Source: Pseudomonas frederiksbergensis
Lineage (GTDB): Bacteria; Pseudomonadota; Gammaproteobacteria; Pseudomonadales; Pseudomonadaceae
Length of the DNA stretch: 64,000 nt
Reading direction: 5' to 3'
Assembly: GCF_001874645.1 (NCBI RefSeq)
Contig: NZ_CP017886.1
Location: forward strand, 1,550,001 to 1,614,000
In this document: piece after piece, positions 56,781-64,000 of the stretch
Layout: the number at the start of each line of letters is the position of its first letter
Numbering within the stretch: the first letter of the stretch is position 1
Notes under the pieces: generated by a model
What the model saw: only the letters and a program-made list of their open reading frames with translations
Told to the model about the DNA's origin: nothing
Databases searched by the model: none
Made by a program: the position numbers and the translations under genes

Positions 56781-58682
56781 TTACATCTCTACCTGTGTAC
56801 CCAGCTCAATCACCCGGTTCACCGGCAACTTGAAGAACCGCAGGTTGCCGTTGGCGTTTTTCAGCATGAAGGCGAACAACACCTCACGCCAGCGAGCCAT
56901 GCCGACGAGCTTGGAGGTGATGACCGTTTCTCGACTGAGGAAGTAAGTCGTACGCATCGGACTGAAGTCCAGCTCATCGAGAGGACACAGCTTCAGCGCT
57001 TGCGGCACATCCGGCTCGTCCGTAAAGCCAAAGTGCAGGATCACCCGATAGAAGCCTTCGCCGTAAGAGTCGACCTCAAACCGTCGCTGCATCGGCACCC
57101 GTGGAATGTCCTCGTAAACCACTGTCAGCAGCACCACCCGTTCATGCAGCACCTGGTTGTGCAGCAAGTTGTGCAACAACGCATGAGGAACCGCATCCGC
57201 TCGTGCCGTGAGGAACACCGCTGTGCCCTGGACCCGGTGAGGTGGCTGTACGCGAATACTGCTGATGAAAATCGGCAACGGCAGACCGCCCTCATCCAGC
57301 CGATCCACCAGAAGCTCTTTACCGCGCTTCCAGGTGGTCATCAGGACAAACAGCACAATCCCCGCCAATACCGGGAAGGCACCGCCCTGCACGATTTTGG
57401 GTACGTTGGCAGCGAAGTACAGCCCGTCCACCAGCAGGAAGCCAACCAGGATCGGCACCGTCAGGATAGGCGACCATTTCCACAGCAACAGCATGACCGC
57501 CGCCACCAGAATACTGGTGATCAGCATGGTCCCGGTCACCGCGACACCGTAGGCCGAAGCCAGAGCGTTGGACGATCCAAAACCGATCACCAGCAAAATA
57601 ACGCCGACCATCAGGGTCCAGTTCACTGCACCAATGTAGATCTGGCCTTGCTCGGCACTGGAGGTGTGCTGAACGTGCATGCGTGGAATGTAACCGAGTT
57701 GAATCGCCTGACGAGTCAGGGAGAACGCCCCGGAAATCACTGCCTGAGAAGCGATCACGGTCGCCAGCGTCGACAGCACCACCAATGGAACCAACGCCCA
57801 GCCCGGCGCCAGCAGATAGAACGGGTTACGCGCCGCGTCCGGGTTCTCCAGCAGCAAGGCACCCTGGCCGAAATAGTTAAGCACCAGCGCCGGCAACACC
57901 AAGGCGAACCAGGCACGGGCAATCGGCTTGCGACCGAAGTGCCCCATGTCTGCGTACAGCGCTTCAGCACCGGTCAGCGACAGCACCACAGCACCGAGAA
58001 TGGCGATGCCCATGCCGGGATGATTCGTGAAGAAGCGCACGCCCCAGACCGGGTTCAGCGCATTCAGCACTTCCGGGTGCTGGGAGATGCCAAGAGCACC
58101 CAGTACACCCAGCACCACGAACCACAACACCATCACCGGGCCGAACAACTTGCCAATGCGATCTGTGCCGTGTTTCTGGATCAGGAACAACCCTACCAGC
58201 ACGATCAGCGACAACGGCACGACCCAACGTTCGAGGCCGTCAAACGCCAGCTCCAGACCTTCCACCGCCGACAATACGGAAATCGCCGGGGTGATCATGC
58301 TGTCGCCGTAAAACAGCGCAGCGCCGATCAGGCCGAGGATCACCAGCACCGATTGCAGCCGCGGATACGATGCCGACGCTCGCCGCGCCAGTGCAGTCAG
58401 GGCCATGATCCCGCCTTCGCCCTGGTTGTCGGCACGCAATATGAACAACACGTACTTGATCGAGACGACCCAGATCAGCGACCAGAAAATCAGCGCCAGA
58501 ATCCCGAACACCCCGTCATGGTTGACTTGTACCCCATAGCCGCCGGTAAACACCTCTTTGAGGGTGTAGAGCGGGCTGGTACCGATATCGCCATAAACCA
58601 CCCCGACCGCCGCCACCAGCATTCCCAAGGGCTTTGCCCCGGAATGCCCTGAGCCTACTGCCTGACTACTTGCCTGACTCAT
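56781..58682 (-). CDS. kup: Low-affinity potassium transporter Kup
   Basis: A 633-residue K+/H+ symporter of the Kup/HAK/KT family with twelve transmembrane segments. Family start: [27 protein letters not shown]. Further motifs are [16 protein letters not shown] and [21 protein letters not shown] soluble C-terminal domain follows (from about residue 450). The start at 58682 has an AGGAGTGG ribosome binding site; an 11-codon longer frame is open but poorly placed. It is divergent from rimO. Confidence 0.95.
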   Translation of the reverse strand: MSQASSQAVGSGHSGAKPLGMLVAAVGVVYGDIGTSPLYTLKEVFTGGYGVQVNHDGVFGILALIFWSLIWVVSIKYVLFILRADNQGEGGIMALTALARRASASYPRLQSVLVILGLIGAALFYGDSMITPAISVLSAVEGLELAFDGLERWVVPLSLIVLVGLFLIQKHGTDRIGKLFGPVMVLWFVVLGVLGALGISQHPEVLNALNPVWGVRFFTNHPGMGIAILGAVVLSLTGAEALYADMGHFGRKPIARAWFALVLPALVLNYFGQGALLLENPDAARNPFYLLAPGWALVPLVVLSTLATVIASQAVISGAFSLTRQAIQLGYIPRMHVQHTSSAEQGQIYIGAVNWTLMVGVILLVIGFGSSNALASAYGVAVTGTMLITSILVAAVMLLLWKWSPILTVPILVGFLLVDGLYFAANVPKIVQGGAFPVLAGIVLFVLMTTWKRGKELLVDRLDEGGLPLPIFISSIRVQPPHRVQGTAVFLTARADAVPHALLHNLLHNQVLHERVVLLTVVYEDIPRVPMQRRFEVDSYGEGFYRVILHFGFTDEPDVPQALKLCPLDELDFSPMRTTYFLSRETVITSKLVGMARWREVLFAFMLKNANGNLRFFKLPVNRVIELGTQVEM

Positions 58683-59004
58683 CAACCACTCCTGCCACCA
58701 AGACCGGGGCTTCATATAAAAAGCACAGCGCCTAGCAAGCGCCTACGCTTTGCAACCTGCGCAGACTGCCATGCAGCATGCACCGTTTTACTTATTGATA
58801 CAGACGATTTGTTGACTGAAAAAATACGCCTGGGTGTAACGGCGCGAAGCATAGCGCAGCACTCGTCGTATTTCCCTGCATAATGCTGGTCAAGTGCGCT
58901 GGCCATCGCTAGAATTGCGCACTTTTTGATCAGAGGCGCGTCAAGCGCCCATCTGTCGCCTTGCCGTTTTCGGCTGGAGGCGTCACAAAACACCGAGGTT
59001 AGAC
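58683..59004. other. Divergent promoter region between kup and rimO
   Basis: A 322-base gap with no gene. It should hold both promoters; an AT-richer part near 58790-58820 (TTTACTTATTGATACAG) is a possible kup promoter. GACGCGTCAAGCGCC-type GC-rich sequence precedes rimO. No clear operator or RNA element is visible. Confidence 0.4.
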
Positions 59005-60339
59005 ATGTCCACCACAACGCCGGCCAACCCTAAAGTTGGTTTCGTATCCCTGGGTTGCCCGAAAGCACTGGTCGACTCCGAGCGCATCCTTACCCAACTG
59101 CGCATGGAAGGCTATGACGTCGTGTCCACGTATCAGGACGCCGATGTCGTGGTGGTCAACACCTGCGGCTTCATCGACTCGGCCAAGGCCGAATCCCTGG
59201 AAGTGATCGGCGAAGCCATCAAGGAAAACGGCAAGGTCATCGTCACCGGCTGCATGGGCGTCGAAGAAGGCAACATTCGCAACGTACACCCAAGCGTGCT
59301 GGCCGTCACCGGTCCGCAGCAGTACGAGCAAGTGGTCAACGCGGTGCACGACGTCGTGCCACCGCGCAAGGACCACAACCCGCTGATCGACCTGGTGCCG
59401 CCGCAAGGCATCAAGCTGACTCCGCGCCACTACGCCTACCTGAAAATTTCCGAAGGCTGCAACCACAGCTGCAGCTTCTGCATCATCCCGTCGATGCGCG
59501 GCAAGCTGGTCAGCCGTCCGGTCGGCGATGTGCTCGACGAAGCCCAGCGCCTGGTCAAATCCGGCGTCAAAGAGCTGCTGGTGATTTCCCAGGACACCAG
59601 CGCCTACGGCGTTGACGTCAAGTACCGCACCGGTTTCTGGAACGGCGCGCCGGTGAAAACCCGCATGACCGAACTCTGCGAAGCGCTCAGCACGCTCGGC
59701 GTCTGGGTTCGCCTGCACTACGTTTACCCGTATCCGCACGTCGACGAGCTGATCCCGCTGATGGCCGCCGGGAAAATCCTGCCGTACCTGGACATCCCGT
59801 TCCAGCACGCCAGCCCGAAAGTACTCAAGGCGATGAAACGCCCGGCGTTCGAAGACAAGACCCTGGCGCGCATCAAGAACTGGCGCGAGATCTGCCCGGA
59901 CCTGATCATCCGTTCGACCTTCATTGTCGGCTTCCCGGGCGAAACCGAAGAAGACTTCCAGTACCTGCTGAACTGGCTGACCGAAGCCCAGCTCGATCGC
60001 GTCGGCTGCTTCCAGTACTCGCCGGTTGAAGGCGCACCCGCCAACGATCTGGATCTGGAGATCGTTGCGGATGACGTCAAGCAAGACCGTTGGGATCGCT
60101 TCATGGCGCACCAGCAGGCCATCAGCTCGGCGCGCCTGCAAATGCGCATCGGCCGTGAAATCGAAGTGCTGGTCGATGAAGTCGACGAGCAAGGCGCGGT
60201 CGGCCGTTGCTTCTTCGATGCCCCGGAAATCGACGGCAACGTGTTTATCGACAACGGCAGCAACCTCAAGCCGGGCGACAAGGTCTGGTGCAAAGTGACC
60301 GACGCCGACGAATACGACCTGTGGGCTGAACAGATCTAA
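59005..60339 (+). CDS. rimO: Ribosomal protein S12 methylthiotransferase
   Basis: A 444-residue radical-SAM enzyme that methylthiolates Asp88 of ribosomal protein S12. The N-terminal UPF0004 domain binds a second Fe-S cluster via cysteines in [21 protein letters not shown] and VTGCMG. The radical-SAM CxxxCxxC is CNHSCSFC, followed by [13 protein letters not shown]. The C-terminal TRAM domain is present. [10 protein letters not shown] and the RG-K sequence after the cluster distinguish it from MiaB. A GAGG site precedes the ATG. Confidence 0.96.
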   Translation: MSTTTPANPKVGFVSLGCPKALVDSERILTQLRMEGYDVVSTYQDADVVVVNTCGFIDSAKAESLEVIGEAIKENGKVIVTGCMGVEEGNIRNVHPSVLAVTGPQQYEQVVNAVHDVVPPRKDHNPLIDLVPPQGIKLTPRHYAYLKISEGCNHSCSFCIIPSMRGKLVSRPVGDVLDEAQRLVKSGVKELLVISQDTSAYGVDVKYRTGFWNGAPVKTRMTELCEALSTLGVWVRLHYVYPYPHVDELIPLMAAGKILPYLDIPFQHASPKVLKAMKRPAFEDKTLARIKNWREICPDLIIRSTFIVGFPGETEEDFQYLLNWLTEAQLDRVGCFQYSPVEGAPANDLDLEIVADDVKQDRWDRFMAHQQAISSARLQMRIGREIEVLVDEVDEQGAVGRCFFDAPEIDGNVFIDNGSNLKPGDKVWCKVTDADEYDLWAEQI

Positions 60340-60352
60340 ACGCAAAAAATAT

Positions 60353-60392
60353 GAAAAGCCCTGCTCTCTTCACGAGATGCGGGGCTTTTTTA
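60353..60392 (+). terminator. Intrinsic terminator of rimO
   Basis: AAAAGCCC-GC-TCTC pairs with GAGA-GC-GGGGCTTTT around a TTCAC loop, followed by T. Confidence 0.87.
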
Positions 60393-60454
60393 CGTCTATC
60401 GTATTGTTCAGCAAGAGGATTTAACCTCACTCACGGCACAAGGGGCAGGCGGGC

Positions 60455-60928
60455 ATGCGCCATCATTCGGTCATCCACACACCGAAACACAGCGACTACG
60501 AAGAACTGACCCGGGTCTGGGAGGCGTCGGTACGCGCCACGCATGACTTTTTACCGGACAGTTACATCGAACTGCTGAAGAATCTGGTGCTCACCCGCTA
60601 TCTGGATGCCGTCATGCTGATCTGCACCCGCGACCGACGCCGGCACATCACCGGGTTCGCCGGCGTTGCGGCAGGCAAGGTCGAAATGCTCTTTATCGCC
60701 CCCGAACACCGTGGCGAGGGTCTGGGCAAACAGCTGCTGCGCTACGCGCTCGAGCACCTGAACGCCGATGAACTGGACGTCAACGAGCAAAACCCGCAAG
60801 CCTTGGGGTTTTATTTCAAGCAAGGTTTTGAAGTCATCGGACGCTCGGAAGTCGATGGCATGGGCCAGCCGTATCCGCTGCTGCACATGCGCTTGAAGCA
60901 GGCCAATCAACAGGCTCGGCGCGGTTAA
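60455..60928 (+). CDS. GNAT family N-acetyltransferase
   Basis: A 157-residue acetyltransferase. The acetyl-CoA pyrophosphate-binding loop is HRGEGLGKQLLRYALEHL (Q/RxxGxG/A type), preceded by the beta4 strand VEMLFIAPE. The C-terminal NPQALGFYFKQGFEVIGRSEVDG is typical of the YjgM/ElaA-like subgroup. The substrate is unknown. The GGGCAGGCGGGC sequence upstream gives only a moderate ribosome binding site. Confidence 0.88.
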   Translation: MRHHSVIHTPKHSDYEELTRVWEASVRATHDFLPDSYIELLKNLVLTRYLDAVMLICTRDRRRHITGFAGVAAGKVEMLFIAPEHRGEGLGKQLLRYALEHLNADELDVNEQNPQALGFYFKQGFEVIGRSEVDGMGQPYPLLHMRLKQANQQARRG

Positions 60929-61010
60929 AAGCCACACGAGACAAAAGGACCCGCGATTAACCGGCGCGAGGCAGGTACAATGCCTCCCCCCTTTTGTAAC
61001 GGCCCCTGTC

Positions 61011-61721
61011 ATGACTGACCCGATTCGTCTCTCCAAACGCCTCATCGAGCTCGTCGGCTGTTCCCGTCGGGAGGCTGAGCTGTTCATTGAGGGCGGCTGG
61101 GTCACCGTGGACGGCGAAGTCATCGATGAGCCGCAGTTCAAGGTCGACACCCAGAAAGTCGAACTCGACCCCGAAGCCAAGGCCACCGCGCCGGAACCAG
61201 TGACCATCCTGCTGCACGCACCCGCGGGCATGGATGCCGACACCGCCCTGCAACTGATCGGCCCCGAGACCCTGAGCGAAGAACACCGCTTCAGCAAACG
61301 CCCGCTCAAAGGCCACTTCCTGCGCCTGACCGCCAGCGCCGATCTGCAAGCCAATGCCAGCGGACTGCTGGTGTTCACCCAGGACTGGAAGATTCTGCGC
61401 AAGCTCACGGCCGATGCCAGCAAGATCGAGCAAGAGTATGTGGTCGAGGTCGAAGGCGACATGGTCGCTCACGGGCTCAATCGCCTGACCCACGGCCTGT
61501 CCTACAAGGGCAAGGAACTGCCAGCGGTCAAAGCCAGCTGGCAAAACGAAAATCGCCTGCGCTTCGCGATGAAAAACCCGCAACCGGGCATCATCGCCCA
61601 GCTCTGCCAGGCTGTCGGCCTCAAGGTCGTCGCCATCCGCCGCATCCGTATCGGCGGTGTTTCCATCGGCAAAGTGCCGGTGGGCCAATGGCGCTATCTG
61701 TCTGCCAAAGAGAAATTCTAA
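61011..61721 (+). CDS. S4-domain rRNA pseudouridine synthase homologue with altered active site
   Basis: A 236-residue protein of the RsuA/RluF type. The S4 RNA-binding domain is at residues 5-50 (RLSKRLIELVGCSRREAELFIEGGWVTVDG). The pseudouridine synthase domain follows. In the active-site motif, active enzymes have GRLDxxTxGLL, but here the sequence is ADLQANASGLL (residues 110-120), putting Gln113 at the catalytic Asp position. The rest (LTHGLSYKGKELPAVKASW, RRIRIGGVSIGKVPVGQWR) matches the family well. It may have lost catalysis and kept RNA binding, or use another residue such as Asp111. Confidence 0.82.
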   Translation: MTDPIRLSKRLIELVGCSRREAELFIEGGWVTVDGEVIDEPQFKVDTQKVELDPEAKATAPEPVTILLHAPAGMDADTALQLIGPETLSEEHRFSKRPLKGHFLRLTASADLQANASGLLVFTQDWKILRKLTADASKIEQEYVVEVEGDMVAHGLNRLTHGLSYKGKELPAVKASWQNENRLRFAMKNPQPGIIAQLCQAVGLKVVAIRRIRIGGVSIGKVPVGQWRYLSAKEKF

Positions 61722-61788
61722 GGCGGCCACACATTTCGGCGTCGCCGGTACCGGCAACGCCCATAGCTGAATGATCAGGACTGCACAC

Positions 61789-62256
61789 ATGATTCATAAC
61801 GACGTACTGCGCAGCGTGCGCTACATGCTCGACATCAGTGACAAGAAAGTCATCGAGCTCATCAAGCTCGGCGGAATGGACGTCACCCTGGAAGATCTGG
61901 TGACGTACCTCGACAAGAAAGAAGAAGATGAGGAAGGCTTCGTACGCTGCCCGGACGAAGTCATGGCCCACTTCCTTGATGGCCTGGTGATTTTCAAGCG
62001 TGGCAAGGATGAAAGCCGTCCGCCGCAGCCGATCGAGCTGCCGGTCACCAACAACATCATCCTGAAAAAACTGCGCGTGGCCTTCGAACTGAAAGAAGAC
62101 GACATGCACGCGATTCTCAAGGCTGCCGAGTTCCCGGTCTCCAAGCCGGAGCTGAGCGCGCTGTTTCGCAAGTTCGGCCACACCAACTACCGCCCATGCG
62201 GCGACCAGTTGCTGCGCAACTTCCTCAAGGGCCTGACCCTGCGCGTTCGCGGCTGA
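61789..62256 (+). CDS. DUF1456 (YehS-like) protein
   Basis: A 155-residue protein made of two related helical DUF1456 repeats: HNDVLRSVRYMLDISDKKVIELIKLGG and NNIILKKLRVAFELKEDDMHAILKAA, each followed by a second set of helices. The family (E. coli YehS) has no known function. I chose the ATG at 61789 because it begins the conserved family sequence; another ATG six codons upstream is in frame. It lies two bases before trmO and is likely co-transcribed. Confidence 0.87.
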   Translation: MIHNDVLRSVRYMLDISDKKVIELIKLGGMDVTLEDLVTYLDKKEEDEEGFVRCPDEVMAHFLDGLVIFKRGKDESRPPQPIELPVTNNIILKKLRVAFELKEDDMHAILKAAEFPVSKPELSALFRKFGHTNYRPCGDQLLRNFLKGLTLRVRG

Positions 62257-62258
62257 CG

Positions 62259-62963
62259 ATGACCTACAGCGTTTCCCCCATCGGCTTCGTGCGCTCCTGC
62301 TTCAAGGAGAAGTTCGCCATTCCGCGTCAGCCGCAACTGGCCCCGGCCGCTCGCGGCATTCTGGAACTGGTGGCGCCGTTCGATCAAGGCGATGCGGTGC
62401 AAGGCCTGGAGCAGGTCAGCCATGTCTGGCTGCTGTTCCTGTTTCATCAGGCGCTGGAAGACAAACCGCGACTCAAGGTCCGCCCGCCGCGCTTGGGCGG
62501 TAACAAGTCCATGGGCGTGTTCGCCACGCGTGCGACCCATCGGCCCAATGGCATTGGCCAATCGGTGGTCAAGCTGGACAAGGTTGAAGCCAATCGCCTA
62601 TGGATCTCCGGCATCGACCTGCTGGACGGTACGCCGATTCTCGACATCAAACCCTACGTGCCCTACGCCGACATCATCCCGGGCGCGTCCAACGAGATCG
62701 CCAGCGCCGCGCCGCAGTTGATTCCAGTGCAGTGGGTGGATGCCGCATTGCAACAGGCTCGTACGCATGCTCAGCGCCTTGAAGAGCCCTTGGTCGAGCT
62801 GATCGAGCAATGCCTGGCGCAAGACCCACGCCCGGCCTACCAGACGCCTGCACCCGAACGCGAGTACGGCGCACAGTTCTGGGACCTGGACGTACGCTGG
62901 CATTACCCCGAGGCCGGGCTGATCCGCGTCCTGGAAGTCATCCCGGTCGCACCCAAATTGTAG
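62259..62963 (+). CDS. trmO: tRNA (N6-threonylcarbamoyladenosine-37) methyltransferase TrmO
   Basis: A 234-residue SAM-dependent enzyme of the TsaA/TrmO family, which methylates t6A37 in tRNA-Thr. Conserved motifs: VSPIGFVRSCFKEKFAIPRQP, HVWLLFLFH, GVFATRATHRPNGIGQS and LDIKPYVPYAD. The C-terminal extension with YGAQFWDLDVRWHYPE is present. The start at 62259 is the family start; the longer frame overlaps yehS. The TAG stop lies at the first bases of a REP (TTGTAGGAGC). Confidence 0.94.
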   Translation: MTYSVSPIGFVRSCFKEKFAIPRQPQLAPAARGILELVAPFDQGDAVQGLEQVSHVWLLFLFHQALEDKPRLKVRPPRLGGNKSMGVFATRATHRPNGIGQSVVKLDKVEANRLWISGIDLLDGTPILDIKPYVPYADIIPGASNEIASAAPQLIPVQWVDAALQQARTHAQRLEEPLVELIEQCLAQDPRPAYQTPAPEREYGAQFWDLDVRWHYPEAGLIRVLEVIPVAPKL

Positions 62964-63038
62964 GAGCTGCCGTAGGCTGCGATCTTTTGATCTTCTTCCC
63001 GCCAGCAAAAAGATCGCAGGCTTCGCCAGCTCCTACAG
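62959..63038. repeat. REP pair (inverted) overlapping the trmO stop
   Basis: TGTAGGAGCTGCCGTAGGCT and the facing complement (CAGGCTTCGCCAGCTCCTACA) surround a short spacer. The trmO TAG is inside the left arm. Confidence 0.9.
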
Positions 63039-63051
63039 AAACGGCGCCAAT

Positions 63052-63092
63052 AAAAAAACCCGCGTTGCCTGGGAAGGCAACGCGGGCTTTTC
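63052..63092. terminator. Bidirectional terminator between trmO and fpr
   Basis: AAAAAAACCCGCGTTGCCT and its near-complement GGCAACGCGGGCTTTT form a strong hairpin with A and T runs on both sides. Confidence 0.9.
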
Positions 63093-63106
63093 AATGAGGC
63101 GTCTGT

Positions 63107-63886
63107 TTACTTCTCGACGAACGCACGCTCGATCAGGTAGTCACCCGGCTCACGCATACGCGGCGAAACTTTCAGGCCGAAGCTGTTGAGCACTTCGCTG
63201 GTTTCGTCGAGCATGCTCGGGCTGCCGCAGAGCATGGCGCGGTCGTCTTCTGGATTGATCGGCGGCAAGCCGATGTCGCTGAACAGTTTGCCGCTGCGCA
63301 TCAGGTCGGTCAGACGACCTTCGTTTTCGAACGGCTCGCGAGTCACGGTCGGGTAGTAGATCAACTTGTCACGCAGGGCCTCGCCGAAGAATTCGTTCTG
63401 CGGCAGGTGCTCGGTGATGAACTCGCGGTAAGCGACTTCGTTGACGTAACGTACGCCGTGGCACAGGATCACTTTTTCGAAACGCTCGTAGGTTTCCGGA
63501 TCCTGGATGACGCTCATGAACGGCGCCAGACCGGTGCCGGTGCTGAGCAGGTACAAATGCTTGCCAGGCTTCAAATCGTCCAGCACCAGGGTGCCGGTCG
63601 GTTTTTTGCTGATAATGATCTCGTCGCCTTCCTTCAGATGTTGCAACTGGGAAGTCAGCGGACCATCGGGAACCTTGATGCTGAAAAACTCAAGATGCTC
63701 TTCCCAGTTCGGGCTGGCAATCGAGTAAGCGCGCATAAGCGGGCGGCCGTTGGGCTGTTGCAGGCCGATCATCACGAACTGGCCGTTCTCGAAGCGCAGG
63801 CCCGGATCGCGGGTGCACTTGAAGCTGAACAGAGTGTCGTTCCAGTGATGAACACTGAGGACACGCTCGTGGTTCATGTTGCTCAT
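63107..63886 (-). CDS. fpr: Ferredoxin/flavodoxin-NADP+ reductase
   Basis: A 259-residue FAD enzyme that exchanges electrons between NADPH and ferredoxin/flavodoxin. The FAD motif is RAYSIASPNWEEHLEFFSIKV, the phosphate-binding region is PTGTLVLDDL, and the NADP motif is LLSTGTGLAPFMSVIQDPE. CGSPSMLDET and the C-terminal GDYLIERAFVEK are characteristic of Pseudomonas Fpr (258 residues). The start is at 63886 (MSNMNHERV); a 28-codon longer open frame is not family sequence. An AGGAGT site lies upstream. Confidence 0.96.
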   Translation of the reverse strand: MSNMNHERVLSVHHWNDTLFSFKCTRDPGLRFENGQFVMIGLQQPNGRPLMRAYSIASPNWEEHLEFFSIKVPDGPLTSQLQHLKEGDEIIISKKPTGTLVLDDLKPGKHLYLLSTGTGLAPFMSVIQDPETYERFEKVILCHGVRYVNEVAYREFITEHLPQNEFFGEALRDKLIYYPTVTREPFENEGRLTDLMRSGKLFSDIGLPPINPEDDRAMLCGSPSMLDETSEVLNSFGLKVSPRMREPGDYLIERAFVEK

Positions 63887-64000
63887 GTACGGGGGACTCC
63901 TGGAAATTTGTCTGCGCATGCTCTGCGCCTGCTCCGCAAAAATGAGCTGCTGAGCGCGATTGCATAGCATTCTAATGGCAGCGACAATATCTGTTAAATG

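Noticed and set aside
56772..58652. Plus-strand frame of 626 codons
   Set aside because: Antisense shadow of kup; composition rich in His, Gln and Arg is typical of reverse-complemented GC-rich membrane protein genes.

Overview
The window looks like chromosomal DNA of a Pseudomonas of the fluorescens group. The gene content and the protein sequences fit this (braCDEFG, rapA, slyB, pdxH, quiP-like acylase, the rimO/kup/mprF-like/dinB neighbourhood), as do the high GC content, the Pseudomonas-type REP palindromes between genes, and the DUF3077/DUF6124 genes. This is inferred from recognition, not from a database search.

Layout. 1-4.7 kb: the 3' end of rapA, then a solitary 725-residue tubulin/FtsZ-superfamily protein and a DUF2288 gene. 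5-10 kb: the complete branched-chain amino-acid ABC transporter braC-D-E-F-G, with a terminator between the binding-protein gene and the membrane/ATPase genes. 10.3-12.8 kb: a bufferin-type peptide operon (DUF2282 precursor, DUF692 maturase, DUF2063 partner, DoxX membrane protein). 12.9-20.7 kb: a LysR regulator divergent from a short dehydrogenase-like gene, a lipoprotein, a FAD oxidoreductase, a cysteine-synthase-fold PLP enzyme, nhaA, slyB and a small membrane protein. 20.7-29 kb: pdxH, an OmpA-domain lipoprotein with a Lys/Ala tail, a serine-hydrolase esterase, an exported agarase-like glycosidase, dinG and a CopD-like membrane protein.

29.05-31.95 kb is an accessory block: a compact S-type pyocin with an HNH DNase domain and its immunity gene, then a long structured leader and a DUF6124 gene. 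The block is bracketed by two similar direct repeats of about 42 bp. 32-38.3 kb: a collagen-like secreted protein with DUF1145, DUF6231, a YchJ-like SEC-C protein, an LEA-2 lipoprotein, a His-rich SEC-C miniprotein, an isochorismatase-fold protein lacking the usual Cys, and a QuiP-like acylase. 38.5-42.7 kb: a basic/polar amino-acid ABC transporter operon that also carries an M14 deacylase. 42.7-51.4 kb: dcd, a cold-shock gene, a DUF481 outer-membrane protein, an alkyltransferase-like protein, ampG, proS, a lipoprotein and dinB.

51.6-52.1 kb holds two tandem initiator tRNA genes, each with its own promoter and terminator. Next come an mprF-type aminoacyl-phosphatidylglycerol synthase with an overlapping VirJ-like hydrolase, a truncated DUF3077 relic between twin terminators, kup, rimO, a GNAT gene, an S4-type pseudouridine-synthase homologue lacking the catalytic Asp, a yehS-like gene, trmO and fpr.

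The most interesting signals are the tubulin-like GTPase (T1, T4 and T7-like motifs all visible), and the leader upstream of the DUF6124 gene. The leader has a 17-bp continuous helix whose two wobble pairs work only in the + strand transcript, plus a cUUCGg-capped arm. Also notable are the repeat-bracketed bacteriocin cassette and three genes whose UAG stop codons lie inside REP elements.
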